From assembly GCF_014084125.1 (NCBI RefSeq), contig NZ_CP048405.1:1922001-1986000 (forward strand): 64,000 bases of DNA, written 5' to 3'. Within the stretch, counting starts at the first letter, position 1, and every line of letters begins with the position of its first letter. Below the pieces are notes generated by a model that saw only the letters and a program-made list of their open reading frames with translations, was not told the DNA's origin and did not search any database. This DNA comes from Streptacidiphilus sp. PB12-B1b (lineage in GTDB: Bacteria > Actinomycetota > Actinomycetes > Streptomycetales > Streptomycetaceae). Positions 8,743 through 17,927 of this stretch are shown here, in pieces. A program made the position numbers and the translations under genes.

Positions 8743-9839
8743 ACCGACACCTTGGGGCGGTCGTCGGTCGCGGTACCGGCTGACGGCGGCGCCCCGGCGG
8801 CCTTCGGCTGCGCCCCGGCGTCCCCGACCGGCTCCCCGGTCGGGGCGTCCGGGGCCTGCGAGGCCCCCGCGGTCTGCGGAGCCTCGGCCGGGTTCGGGCC
8901 GTCGGCCGGGCCTGCGGCGGCTGCCTCCGCGGCCTCGGCGGTCTCGCGGCGCTGCGGGAAGGCGTACGCCCAGCGGCCGTACGCCAGCCGGGAGACGGCC
9001 AGGCCGACGAGGGTGCACATGGCCCCGGCGAGCGCGTCCATGAAGAAGTGGTTGGCGCTGGCGATGATCACCATCAGCGTGCTGAGCGGGTACAGCAGGC
9101 CGAGCAGCTTCACCCAGCGCCTGCGGGCCAGGAAGGCGATGGTCAGCCCGCACCACAGCGACCAGCCGATGTGCATCGACGGCATCGCCGCGAACTGGTT
9201 GGACACCTGCGACATGTCGCCGGAGGCCATGGACCCCCAGGTGTGGTGCAGCTCGACGGTGTCGATGAAGTTCCCGCCGGTCATCAGCCGGGGCGGCGCC
9301 AGCGGGTAGAAGTAGTAGCCGAACAGTGCGATCGCCGTGGTCACGAACAGCGCCAGCCGGGCGGCGGCGTAGCGGCCGGGATGGCTGCGGAACAGCCACA
9401 CCAGCACGCCGATGGTCATGATGAAGTGCAGCGTCGCGTAGTCGTAGTTGATGCCGGTGATCAGCCAGGTCACCGAGTTGAAGGCGTGGTTGATCCGGTC
9501 CTCGTAGGCGATGCCCAGGTGCTGTTCCAGGCTCCAGACGGAGTGCGCGTTGCGCTGGGCGCGGGCCTCCATCTCCGGGACGGCGTTGCGGACCAGCGAG
9601 TAGATCCAGTAGCTGATGCCGATCAGCAGCAGCTCGAACCAGACCCGGGGCCGCCCGGGATCGCGGAAGTGCCCGATCAGCGGGCGCAGGCAACCGCGCA
9701 GGACGCGGACCCGGAGCGGACGGCTGACAGCGGCACGTGTGGCTCCGTCGGGGGCGACGGAACCAGGGCGCACCGCCGCGACAGCCGTACTGCCGCTGTG
9801 GTCCCGCTCAGGTTCCCCCATGGGGCAGTAGTCTGCCAT
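8733..9839 (-). CDS. PAP2-family integral membrane phosphatase
   Basis: 368 residues with about six membrane segments. The PAP2 phosphatase motifs are visible as YPLAPPRLM, PSMHIGWS and ANHFFMDALAG, carrying the catalytic His pair. The C-terminal 90 residues are a Pro/Ala-rich cytoplasmic tail. The family dephosphorylates lipid phosphates or transfers polar head groups (inositol phosphorylceramide synthase-like annotation is common); the substrate is unknown. ATG preceded by GGGAGG. The tail end overlaps glnE. Confidence 0.85.
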   Translation of the reverse strand: MADYCPMGEPERDHSGSTAVAAVRPGSVAPDGATRAAVSRPLRVRVLRGCLRPLIGHFRDPGRPRVWFELLLIGISYWIYSLVRNAVPEMEARAQRNAHSVWSLEQHLGIAYEDRINHAFNSVTWLITGINYDYATLHFIMTIGVLVWLFRSHPGRYAAARLALFVTTAIALFGYYFYPLAPPRLMTGGNFIDTVELHHTWGSMASGDMSQVSNQFAAMPSMHIGWSLWCGLTIAFLARRRWVKLLGLLYPLSTLMVIIASANHFFMDALAGAMCTLVGLAVSRLAYGRWAYAFPQRRETAEAAEAAAAGPADGPNPAEAPQTAGASQAPDAPTGEPVGDAGAQPKAAGAPPSAGTATDDRPKVSVHP

Positions 9840-9944
9840 GCAGCCTCCCGCGACCTGATCACCCTCTGGTTGGGGATTCGCCGCCTGATATCCCTCTGAA
9901 GTCCTACGGGCGTATGTCGCCGCAGGGCCGAACCCGTGGAGCCA

Positions 9945-9960
9945 CTGTCCGGACGGACAG
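9945..9960. promoter_or_regulatory. Inverted repeat upstream of PAP2 gene
   Basis: CTGTCCG-GA-CGGACAG, perfect 7-bp arms with a 2-base spacer, about 105 bases before the PAP2 start. It is a candidate operator; no regulator is identified. Confidence 0.35.
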
Positions 9961-10192
9961 CTTTTCCTAACGTTCTGTCGATCCTACTGCCAGGTGTCTG
10001 CGGGTACGCCGGTACCGCTGGGGCTCCCGGGACGGCCCCGGAGCGGCCCCGGGCAGCCCCCGGACGGCCCGGCGCCGGGCGCTCCGGGGGAGGCGCCCTG
10101 TGCTCCGTTCGGGTGACCTTCGCGGCCCGGTGCAGCACGGCGGCCCTCCGGCCCGTCAGTACGGATGACAGGGGCGCTGCGGGGGCAGGGAA

Positions 10193-10221
10193 AAGGCCCC
10201 GAAGCGGGGCTTCGGGGCCTT
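10193..10221 (-). terminator. Terminator of satP
   Basis: AAGGCCCCGAAGC-ggg-GCTTCGGGGCCTT, a perfect 13-bp stem with a 3-base loop just after the satP stop codon. Confidence 0.85.
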
Positions 10222-10246
10222 GCGCGGCTTTCGCGGCGTCTGTCGG

Positions 10247-10873
10247 CTACTCGGCGGGCCAGGTGGGCAGGATGGGCCTGCCGAAGGTGGACGCCGTCAC
10301 ACCGGCGAAGGAGGTGTACCAGGCGATCAGACCGGTCAGCAGGCCGAGCCAGCCGCCGGCCTTGGTGATGTTCTCGTTGGCCGCGAACGACCCGATGGCC
10401 AGCACCACGAAGGTGATGGTCAGGGTGACGAAGACGCCGAGCACCGCCAGGCTCACCCGCAGCGCCGCGACCGTCATGTACAGCGTGAAGACGGCCCAGA
10501 CGAGCAGGAACAGGCCGACCGCATTGCCGGTGTTGGCCGCGCTGGAGGCGGCCATGCTCGGCAGGGCGTCCTTGACCAGTGCGTAGTAGGCCAGCCAGAA
10601 CGCCCCGAAGGAGGCGAAAGCGGTGGCCCCGAAGGTGTTGCCCCTGCGGAACTCCCACATCCCGGCGAGGAGCTGCACCAGGCCGCCGTAGAACAAGGCG
10701 AGCGGCAGCACCACGGCGCTGGCGGACTTGTCGAGGAAGCCCGCGTTGAAGGTGCTGAGGACCAGGGTGGTCATGGCGAAACCGGCCAGCCCGAGCGGGG
10801 CGGGGTCGGCGATCGTCGAGGCGGCCGGAGCCGGTGCGGGAGTGCGTGGCGACTGCTGCTGAACGGTGGACAT
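10247..10873 (-). CDS. satP: Acetate/succinate uptake transporter, GPR1/FUN34/SatP (YaaH) family
   Basis: 208 residues with six predicted membrane helices. The N-terminal region has the LGLAGFAMTTLVLSTFNAG segment typical of AceTr/SatP proteins, which take up acetate and related short acids with protons. The start is the ATG of MSTVQQQSP behind GGAAGGGG; the longer frame upstream is non-coding. It is divergent from the P450 gene and has its own strong terminator. Confidence 0.85.
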   Translation of the reverse strand: MSTVQQQSPRTPAPAPAASTIADPAPLGLAGFAMTTLVLSTFNAGFLDKSASAVVLPLALFYGGLVQLLAGMWEFRRGNTFGATAFASFGAFWLAYYALVKDALPSMAASSAANTGNAVGLFLLVWAVFTLYMTVAALRVSLAVLGVFVTLTITFVVLAIGSFAANENITKAGGWLGLLTGLIAWYTSFAGVTASTFGRPILPTWPAE

Positions 10874-11091
10874 CGAACGTGCCCCTTCCGATGAGTGCGC
10901 GCCGACAGGCAGCGCTCGCCGAGGGGCGTGGTGCGCTCCGCCGGACGAGCAGACCCGAAGGCAGGCACAAGAAGCTGACACGACAAGTATGTGTCCGTTC
11001 CACGGATCGGGCACCGTTCGGATGAGGGCAATCGGGTGAAACTGCGGGAACTGAGCCCCCGCCTCCCGGGGTTGTCCTGGAGGAGGTACAC

Positions 11092-12335
11092 ATGGATGCA
11101 TTAGCAATTATCGAACACATGAACACTCCGGCGGGCCGGGCGGACCCGTACCCGCTCTACGCCCGCGCGCACGGCCTCGGCGCGGCCACCCCGGTGACCG
11201 ACTCGATGGTCCTGGTCACCGGCCACAGCGCGGTCAACCGGGTGCTCCGCAGCCCCGACTTCGGGTCCTCGGCAACGAGATCCGGGCCTCGGTCTTGGGC
11301 GAGCAGCCCGAAGCCGACTCGCTGACCCTGCTGGGGCGGTCGATACTCCAGGTCAACCCGCCCCGGCACGCCGTGATGCGGGCGCCGATCGCGGCGGTGT
11401 TCACCCCGCGCCGGGTCGCCGCGCTCCGCCCCGCCGTGGAACGCAGCGTGCACCGGCTCCTGGACGCCCTGGAGCACGCGGGGGAGTCCGGCCGTCCGGT
11501 GGACTTCATGGAGCAGTTCGCCTACGGGCTGCCGGTCGGGGTGATCAGCGAGCTCCTCGGGGTGCCGGAGGGCGACCGCCACCGCTTCCGCAGCCTGTCC
11601 CACGACCTGACCATCGCCTTCGAGTTCGCCTCCACTATCAGCGACCTCAGTCCGGCCGACCGCGCCGCCCGCGAGCTGGAGGCGTACTTCCGCGCACTGG
11701 CCGCCGAGCGCCGCGCCCGCCCGCGCGACGACCTGGTCAGCGCCCTGGTCCAGCTGGTCGACGCCCAGGCGGGGGAGGCGGGGGAGGCCGCCGCCCGGAT
11801 GGACGACGCCGAGCTGATCAGCAACCTGGTGCTGCTGCTGGTCGCCGGCTTCGAGACCACCACCAACCTGCTGGGCAACGGCCTGGCACTGCTCTTCCAG
11901 CACCCCGGCGTACGCCGGGCCCTGGCCTCCGGCGGGCTGGAGGCGTCCGCCTTCGTGGACGAGGTGCTGCGCTACGACTCCCCGGTGCAGCTGACCTCGC
12001 GGATGGCGCTGCGCGAGGGGGCGAGCGTGGAGGGCATAGCGGTGCCGCTGTACGGGGAGGTCCTGCTGCTGCTCGGCGCGGCCAACCGCGATCCGGCGCG
12101 CTTCCACCAACCGGAGCGGTTCGACCCCTGGCGCGCCGACAACGCCCCGCTGAGCTTCGGCGCCGGCATCCACTACTGCCTGGGCGCCATGCTGGCCCGG
12201 CTGGAGGCGGCCGTCGCCTTCCCGGCCCTGCTCGCCCGCTTCCCGGCGCTGGCACCGGCGGCGGAGCTGTCGCCACGCCGGCACGACCGGCTGCTGCTGC
12301 GCGGCTACGCCGAGCTGCCCGTCCGCACCTGCTGA
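11092..12335 (+). CDS. Cytochrome P450, one-base frameshift, TTA codon at position 4
   Basis: The N-terminus (MDALAIIEHMNTPAGRADPY) is in one frame to about 11263, then the rest continues in another. Adding one G to the GGG run at 11263-11265 joins SPDFG to VLGNEIRASVLGEQ and gives about 414 residues, normal for a bacterial P450. Visible motifs are the I-helix AGFETTTN, the ExxR of EVLRYDSPV and the heme Cys loop FGAGIHYCLGAML. The product oxidises an unknown small molecule; no ferredoxin is adjacent. RBS GGAGG is well placed. Codon 4 is TTA, which in streptomycetes requires the bldA tRNA. The frameshift may be a sequencing error. Confidence 0.8.
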
Positions 12336-12407
12336 CCGGCGGGTGCCGGGCCGCCGGGCGTCACCCCGGGAGGGAACAAATGCCGCAGCACCCGGCTTGC
12401 TCCTGGC

Positions 12408-13415
12408 ATGAAGGCAATTGTGTACACGCAGAGCGGCGGGTCCGACGTCCTGGAGCTCCGGGAGCGCCCCGTACCCGAGCCCGGCCCCGGCGAGGTGCGG
12501 GTCGCGGTCCGCCTGTCCGGCGTCAACCCGACCGACTGGAAGAGCCGCAGCGCCGGCCGGGCCGAGCCGGAGCAGGTCCCCAACCAGGACGGCTCCGGCG
12601 TGGTCGACGCCGTCGGCGCGGGCGTGGACCCGGCCCGCGTCGGCCAGCGGGTGTGGCTGTGGGAGGCCGCCTACCAGCGCGCGGACGGCACCGCGCAGGA
12701 GTACCTGACCCTGCCGGAGCAGCAGGCCGTGCCGCTGCCCGAGCACGCCTCCTTCGAGCTGGGCGCCGGCCTCGGCATCCCCGCCATGACCGCCCACCGG
12801 GCGCTGACCCTGGGCGCCGACGGCCCGCAGCGGCTGGCCCCCGGCGCCCTGGCCGGGCGGACGGTCCTGGTCGCGGGCGGCGCCGGCGCGGTCGGCAACG
12901 CCGCCATCCAGCTGGCCCGCTGGGCCGGGGCCACCGTGCTCACCACGGTCAGCAGCCCGGAGAAGGCCGAGCTGGCCGAGGCGGCCGGGGCGCACCACGT
13001 CATCGACTACCGCGCCCAGGACGCCGTCGCCGCCGTCCGCGCCGCCGCCCCCGCCGGGGTGGACCTGGTGGTGGAGGTCGCCACGGCCGGCAACGCCGCC
13101 CTCGATGTGGCGGTGCTCGCCGACGGCGGCACGGTCGCCTTCTACGCGGACACCAACGGCTCGGAGGTGACCCTTCCGGTCCGCGAGCTGATGACGCGCA
13201 ACCTGCGCTGGCAGGGCGTGCTGATCTACACCGTCCCGGTCGAGGCCAAGCTGCACGCCGTCGCCGCGATCCAGGACGCCGTCGCCCAGGGCGCGCTGCG
13301 CGGGGGAGCGGAGGCCGGGCTGCCCTGGCACCACTACCCGTTGGCGCGCACCGCCGAGGCCCACGACGCCGTGCAGGGCTCCGTAGTCGGCAAGGTGCTC
13401 ATCGACGTCGGCTGA
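12408..13415 (+). CDS. NADPH:quinone reductase-like MDR oxidoreductase
   Basis: 335 residues of the zinc-independent medium-chain dehydrogenase family. MKAIVYTQSGGSDVLELRERPVPEPGPGEV is the usual family opening, GVNPTDWK follows, and the Rossmann NADPH loop is VLVAGGAGAVGNAAIQLA. It reduces quinones or enones. The ATG at 12408 has no clear RBS, whereas GGGAGG stands before an out-of-frame ATG at 12380, so the leader is odd. It follows the P450 by 72 bases on the same strand and may be cotranscribed. Confidence 0.85.
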   Translation: MKAIVYTQSGGSDVLELRERPVPEPGPGEVRVAVRLSGVNPTDWKSRSAGRAEPEQVPNQDGSGVVDAVGAGVDPARVGQRVWLWEAAYQRADGTAQEYLTLPEQQAVPLPEHASFELGAGLGIPAMTAHRALTLGADGPQRLAPGALAGRTVLVAGGAGAVGNAAIQLARWAGATVLTTVSSPEKAELAEAAGAHHVIDYRAQDAVAAVRAAAPAGVDLVVEVATAGNAALDVAVLADGGTVAFYADTNGSEVTLPVRELMTRNLRWQGVLIYTVPVEAKLHAVAAIQDAVAQGALRGGAEAGLPWHHYPLARTAEAHDAVQGSVVGKVLIDVG

Positions 13416-13447
13416 CTCCGCTGCGGAGCCGGGTCGCTGACGCTGCG

Positions 13448-14344
13448 TCAGTCGATCGCGCCGTCGAGCTGGGCGTAGGCCCGCTCGACGGCGTTGTCCA
13501 GCTGGTCCGGCTGGTACGCCCAGTCGCCGCCGGCCGCCCGCGCCTCGCCGACCGGCACCCCGGCCGCGTGCAGCACGGCGCACCGCTCCGCCACCGAGCG
13601 GATCGCGTCCCGCTGCGCCCGGACGAAGGCGCGCCCCACCGCCTCGCCGTGGCCGGGGACGACGACCGTGTCCGGCCCGACGGCGGTGGCGATCAGCGCG
13701 TCCAGGGTCGGCGCCCAGTCCAGCGGGTAGGAGTCCGGTCCGAACGCGGGCGGGCCGGACTGCTCCACCAGATCCCCGGCGAGCAGCGCGTCCGCGTCCG
13801 GGATGTGCAGCACCAGATCGCCGTCGGTGTGCCCGCGCCCCAGGTGCAGCAGGTGCACGGCGCGGTCGCCCAGCTCCAGCGTGTGCCGGTCCGCCCGGCC
13901 GCCGCCGCCCACGGCGTGGTCGGGCACGACCTCCTCCAGCTCGGCCATGTTCGCCGCCCACCGCGGGCTCTTGGCCGCCAGCCGCACCTTGAACGCGGAC
14001 GCCTCCGGGTCGCGGCCCTGTACCGCCCTGGTCATCGCCGCCACCGCGGCCGCGTGCGCCCAGAACTGCGCGGGCGGCTCCTGCCGGGGCGCGGCGAACT
14101 CCGCGTTGCCCCAGACGTGGTCGAAGTGGACGTGCGTGTTCACCACCCAGCGCACCGGCGCGGGCGACAGCCGCCGCAGGTCCTCGCGCAGCTCACGGGC
14201 TTCGGCCAGGCTGCTCCTGGTGTCCACCACGGCGAGCCCGTCCGCGCCCGCCACCACGCTCACCGTGACGTCGAAGGGCTGGTAGCGCCGCTGGAACACC
14301 CGGTCGGCGACCTCGCGCCAGCCGCCCACCGCAGGATCGTTCAT
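13448..14344 (-). CDS. MBL-fold metallohydrolase
   Basis: 298 residues. The zinc motif HxHxDH is present as NTHVHFDHVWGN, followed by GRGHTDGDLVLHI and the late His of VPGHGE, as in the glyoxalase II/beta-lactamase superfamily. The substrate is unknown. The start is the ATG of MNDPAVGGW. It converges on the quinone reductase, with small hairpins in the 32-base gap, and diverges from the TPR gene. Confidence 0.8.
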   Translation of the reverse strand: MNDPAVGGWREVADRVFQRRYQPFDVTVSVVAGADGLAVVDTRSSLAEARELREDLRRLSPAPVRWVVNTHVHFDHVWGNAEFAAPRQEPPAQFWAHAAAVAAMTRAVQGRDPEASAFKVRLAAKSPRWAANMAELEEVVPDHAVGGGGRADRHTLELGDRAVHLLHLGRGHTDGDLVLHIPDADALLAGDLVEQSGPPAFGPDSYPLDWAPTLDALIATAVGPDTVVVPGHGEAVGRAFVRAQRDAIRSVAERCAVLHAAGVPVGEARAAGGDWAYQPDQLDNAVERAYAQLDGAID

Positions 14345-14457
14345 GCGGCCACTGTGCCACAGCGGTCCGCGCCCGACGGGCGCGGCGCAGGTCGGCGGCG
14401 CCGGAGCGGCGGACAGTCCCCATACTTGGGGGGACACCACCGTGGAAGGGACACACC

Positions 14458-15579
14458 ATGCTCGACCAGGTTCTCGTGCAGCGCGCGGACCAAGAGGCTG
14501 CCCGGGGCAACCACGCCGCCGCCCTCGAGTTGTACGCGCGAGCGTGGGACAGCAGGCACGACGAGGTGGCGGACAAGCTCCTCGACCTGGTCGAGGACTG
14601 GGAGGACGTCGACACGGCGCTGGAGATCCTGCAGAAGACCGCCGACGGCGGTGTCGCCGCCGCCTACGAGGCGCTGGCCGTGCTGCTGCTGGAGCTCGAC
14701 GAGCCCGAGGAGGCCCTGGAGGCCCTGGACGCCGCCGGGCGCGGCGGGCGCGACGTCACGCTGTGGACGGCGGCGGTGCTCGCCGACGAGATGGGCGACC
14801 GCGAGCGCGGCGAGGAGTGGTACCGCCGCGCCATCGCCACCGGCGACACCGAGGCCCTCAACGACTTCGGCGTCTTCCTCAGCGAGGACCCGGACCGCCT
14901 GGCCGAGGCCGAGGAGGTGCTGCTGCTGGCCGTCGAGCGCGGCGACCTGATGGCGCTGGGCAACCTGGGCCGGATGCACCTGGAGTCCGACGAGCCCGAG
15001 CGCGCCCTGCCGTGGCTGGTGCGCGGCCTGGACGCGGGCGTGCGCTCGGTGCTGGTGCCCATGGCCGAGGCCGAGCAGATGCTCGGCCGGCTGGAGGACG
15101 CCCGCAGCCACCTCGGCGACGCGCTCGCCCACGGGGTCGAGGGCGCCCGCCTGGCCTGGGCCAACTTCTGCGCCGAGCACGGCACTCCGCAGGAGCAGGC
15201 CACCGCCGAGTCCGAGTTCCGCCGGGCGCTGGCGGACGGCGAGCCGGGCGCGCACTTCGACTTCGCGCTGTACCTGGCCGACCACGACCGCTTCGACGAG
15301 GCCGTCGCCGAGTACCAGGCCGCCGCCGCCGACGGCGAGACCAACGCCTGGCTCAACCTGGCGTTGATCCACGAGGACCGCAAGGACCGCCGTACCGCCG
15401 AGGAGTGCTACCGCAACGGCGTCGAGGCGGGTGACCTGCAGGCGCTGCTGGCCTATGCGGAGTTCCTGCGGCAGTGGGGGCGCCCCCGCGACATCGTCGA
15501 ACTGCTGGAGCAGGCACCCGAGTTGGGCGCGGACGAGGACGAGGTGGCCGAGCTGCGCCGACTCGCCGGGCTGGACTGA
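14458..15579 (+). CDS. Tetratricopeptide/SEL1-like repeat protein
   Basis: 373 residues, almost entirely helical repeats of 34-36 residues such as GEEWYRRAIATGDTEALNDF and AVAEYQAAAADGETNAWLNL. No signal peptide or membrane segment, so probably a cytoplasmic scaffold. It is strongly acidic. No enzymatic motif is seen and partners cannot be named. A strong hairpin follows at 15604-15639. Confidence 0.75.
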   Translation: MLDQVLVQRADQEAARGNHAAALELYARAWDSRHDEVADKLLDLVEDWEDVDTALEILQKTADGGVAAAYEALAVLLLELDEPEEALEALDAAGRGGRDVTLWTAAVLADEMGDRERGEEWYRRAIATGDTEALNDFGVFLSEDPDRLAEAEEVLLLAVERGDLMALGNLGRMHLESDEPERALPWLVRGLDAGVRSVLVPMAEAEQMLGRLEDARSHLGDALAHGVEGARLAWANFCAEHGTPQEQATAESEFRRALADGEPGAHFDFALYLADHDRFDEAVAEYQAAAADGETNAWLNLALIHEDRKDRRTAEECYRNGVEAGDLQALLAYAEFLRQWGRPRDIVELLEQAPELGADEDEVAELRRLAGLD

Positions 15580-15603
15580 CGTACCGTCAGCAAGGCTGCT
15601 GCG

Positions 15604-15639
15604 CGGGGGAGTTCCATGGTCCGCCAGGGAACTCCCCCG
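15604..15639. terminator. Bidirectional terminator
   Basis: CGGGGGAGTTCC (15604-15615) pairs perfectly with GGAACTCCCCCG (15628-15639) between the convergent TPR and phospholipase C genes. Confidence 0.85.
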
Positions 15640-15652
15640 TGCCGCCGTGCTG

Positions 15653-17620
15653 CTAGGCGTACAGGCGTCCGGCGAAGCGCCGGGCGAAGCCGTCGCCGGT
15701 GTTGGCGGTGACGGTGATGTCGTACCGTCCGGCCGAGGTGGCGTGCAGGGTGGTGCTGTAGCTGCCGCCCGCCGCCACCGTGACCGTGGTCGCCGAGCCA
15801 CCGGAGGCCAGGTAGGCCACGTTGGGGTTGATGGTGAACACGGCTGACACCGTGCCCGCGTTGGTCAGCGTCAGGGCGAGCGTCGCGCCGTCCTTGTTGT
15901 CCACCACGTACGCCTCGGGGTGCGCCTTGGTGGTGCTGGACCAGGTGAGCACATTGCCCTGGAAGCCGCGCAGGTAGCCGTCCGGGCCGTGCAGGTCGAT
16001 GTCGTAGGGGCCGCCGCCGTAGGTCTTGGCGGAGAAGTAGTCGGAGATGGAGCCGTTGGCCGCGCAGGTGTACGGCCAGGCGTCGTAGGTGCGGTCGTTG
16101 ACGGTGTACGCGGTGAACGCCGCGCCGAGCGTGCCGGCCGAGACCGTCTCGAACCAGATCCGGCCGGTGGAGGTGTCGGTCCAGGAGGTGGTGTTGAAGG
16201 CGTAGCCGATCGGCTGCGCCGGGCGGTCGCCGCTCTCCTGCGCGGGCAGCGCGCCCGAGGCGGGGACCTTCGGCGCGGGCAGCGACTCCTCGTTGTTGGC
16301 GGCGGTGACCAGCGCGGCCGTGTTCGGCAGGTTGGTCGGGAACGCCACCGGGCTCTGCCCGAAGGTGAAGGCGCTGGTCAGGTCGCCGCTGACCTCGCGC
16401 CGCCAGGCCGAGATGTTGCTGCACTGCACGCCGGTCACCAGCTCGGCGAACTGCAGCGGCGAGGTGTGGTCGAAGGTCTGCGAGCAGACCCGGCCGCCGG
16501 TGGACCAGGGCGAGATCACCGTCATCGGCACGCGCGGGCCCATGCCGATGGGCAGCCCGTCGACGTACTCGGCGGCGGTGCCCGACGGCGCGGTCGGCGG
16601 GGCGACGTGGTCGAAGAAGCCGTCGTTCTCGTCGAAGTTGTAGAAGACGACGGTCGAGTCCCAGGTGGCCTGGTTACTGGCGATCGCCGAGAGCACGCCG
16701 TTGACGAAGTCGGCGCCGTCGGCCGGGCGGTTGGCCGGGTGCTCGCACTGCGCGGTCGGGGCGACGATCCAGGAGACGGTCGGGAAGGTCCCGGCCGCGA
16801 TGTCGGCGGTGATGGCCGCGTTGATGCTGGCCACCCGCGCCATGCCGTTGGTGTACAGCGGCGAGGAGGTCGAGGCGTTCTTGAACTGGGTGAACCAGGC
16901 CAGCGGGTTGTCGTCGAAGTTGTCCGCCTCCTGGTAAACGCGCCAGGAGACGCCCGCGTCCTGCAGCATCTCCGGGTAGGTGGTCCAGGAGTAGCCGTCC
17001 TCGCTGTTGTCGGTGACCGGGCCGCCGCCGGTGCCGCTCGGGTCGATCATGCCCGTCCACTGGTACAGCCGGTTCGGGTTGGTCGGGCCCTGTACGGAAC
17101 AGAAGTACTGGTCGCAGATGGTGAACGCGTCGGCCAGCGCGTAGTGGAACGGCAGGTCGCTGCGGTTGTAGTAGCCCATGGTGTACCCGGTCTTCTCCGG
17201 GATCCAGTTGTTGTTGAGCCCGCCGTTCCAGGCGCCGTGGGTGCCGCTCCACGAGTGGTCGAGGTCCTCGACCTGCTGGGCGTCGGTGAGCGCGGTGTTC
17301 AGGTGCCAGGGCAGCAGGATCGTTCCACCGGAGGCGGATCCCTTTGTCGACTGGCTCCAGACGTTGGAGCCCTTGGGGAAGCGCAGCAGCGAGGTGTCGC
17401 CGTAGCCGCGCACGCCCTGCAGGGTGCCGTAGTAGTGGTCGAAGGAACGGTTCTCCTGCATCAGGATGACGACGTGCTTGACCGAGGAGAGCGAGCCGCT
17501 GCCGGTGCTGGCCGCCATGGCGCGGCGCACAGTTCCGGGGAGCGGGAGTACACCGAGGGCGCCGCCCGCACCGATGGCGGCGGCCGAGCCGAGCAGTGTC
17601 CTGCGGGAGATGGGGGACAT
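15653..17620 (-). CDS. Tat-exported phospholipase C (phosphoesterase family)
   Basis: 655 residues. The N-terminus SPISRRTLLGSAAAIGAGG is a twin-arginine signal. The catalytic phosphoesterase domain shows HVVILMQENRSFDHYYGTL, the family hallmark, and later FYNFDENDGFFDHVAPP. Two C-terminal DUF756-type beta domains follow, from about residue 440. The family cleaves phosphatidylcholine-type lipids outside the cell, often to scavenge phosphate. Length is normal. A PHO-box-like repeat lies upstream. It is divergent from a secreted hydrolase gene. Confidence 0.9.
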   Translation of the reverse strand: MSPISRRTLLGSAAAIGAGGALGVLPLPGTVRRAMAASTGSGSLSSVKHVVILMQENRSFDHYYGTLQGVRGYGDTSLLRFPKGSNVWSQSTKGSASGGTILLPWHLNTALTDAQQVEDLDHSWSGTHGAWNGGLNNNWIPEKTGYTMGYYNRSDLPFHYALADAFTICDQYFCSVQGPTNPNRLYQWTGMIDPSGTGGGPVTDNSEDGYSWTTYPEMLQDAGVSWRVYQEADNFDDNPLAWFTQFKNASTSSPLYTNGMARVASINAAITADIAAGTFPTVSWIVAPTAQCEHPANRPADGADFVNGVLSAIASNQATWDSTVVFYNFDENDGFFDHVAPPTAPSGTAAEYVDGLPIGMGPRVPMTVISPWSTGGRVCSQTFDHTSPLQFAELVTGVQCSNISAWRREVSGDLTSAFTFGQSPVAFPTNLPNTAALVTAANNEESLPAPKVPASGALPAQESGDRPAQPIGYAFNTTSWTDTSTGRIWFETVSAGTLGAAFTAYTVNDRTYDAWPYTCAANGSISDYFSAKTYGGGPYDIDLHGPDGYLRGFQGNVLTWSSTTKAHPEAYVVDNKDGATLALTLTNAGTVSAVFTINPNVAYLASGGSATTVTVAAGGSYSTTLHATSAGRYDITVTANTGDGFARRFAGRLYA

Positions 17621-17927
17621 GTGCGGGGACCTTTCTTCGGGGGCGTGCGGGGCCGTGCGGGCCCGTACGAAGACGCGCGGAACCAGGGGAACGCACGGCG
17701 CTCACGGGTCGGGACTACCGAGAAAGGTGCTCCAGAAGGCCAGCACTTGTCTGGACATCTTTGTTGGACGGCGGATGAACCATCTGTGACGGGACGGCGC
17801 GCCGACCGCCCTCGGCGGCGCTCTCTGCAACAAATCCCGTCGCGCTCATTGTGCTTGACTGACAAAGACCTTACCTTCCAGTAACCACGATGTTTCCGTC
17901 GAGTAACATCCCGCTGGAGGCGCCCCC
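17621..17927. other. Divergent intergenic region, phospholipase C / secreted hydrolase
   Basis: 307 bases without a credible gene. Besides the PHO-box-like site at 17763-17780, the part next to the hydrolase (about 17840-17900) is less GC-rich than its surroundings and probably carries that gene's promoter; I could not place -35/-10 boxes with confidence. Confidence 0.5.
17763..17780 (-). promoter_or_regulatory. Candidate PhoP (PHO) box upstream of phospholipase C
   Basis: On the minus strand GTTCATC-CGCC-GTCCAAC matches the 11-base direct-repeat layout of Streptomyces PHO boxes (GTTCACC repeated) at 6 of 7 and 5 of 7 positions. It is about 143 bases before the start. Phosphate control of an extracellular phospholipase C is expected, but the second unit is weak. 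Confidence 0.4.

Larger units (their letters stand above)
9840..10246. other. Intergenic region between PAP2 and satP genes
   Basis: No convincing gene in 407 bases. It holds an inverted repeat at 9945-9960 (CTGTCCG-GA-CGGACAG) about 105 bases upstream of the PAP2 start, a very GC-rich stretch at 10020-10090, and the satP terminator at 10193-10221. Confidence 0.6.

Noticed and set aside
5314-9693. 1459-codon open frame antisense to glnE
   Set aside because: Gly/Arg/Ala-biased shadow of a GC-rich gene on the other strand, with no RBS or domain; glnE is certain.
11234-11509. Minus-strand small gene inside the P450
   Set aside because: Arg/Ser-rich shadow frame with no RBS, opposite conserved P450 residues.
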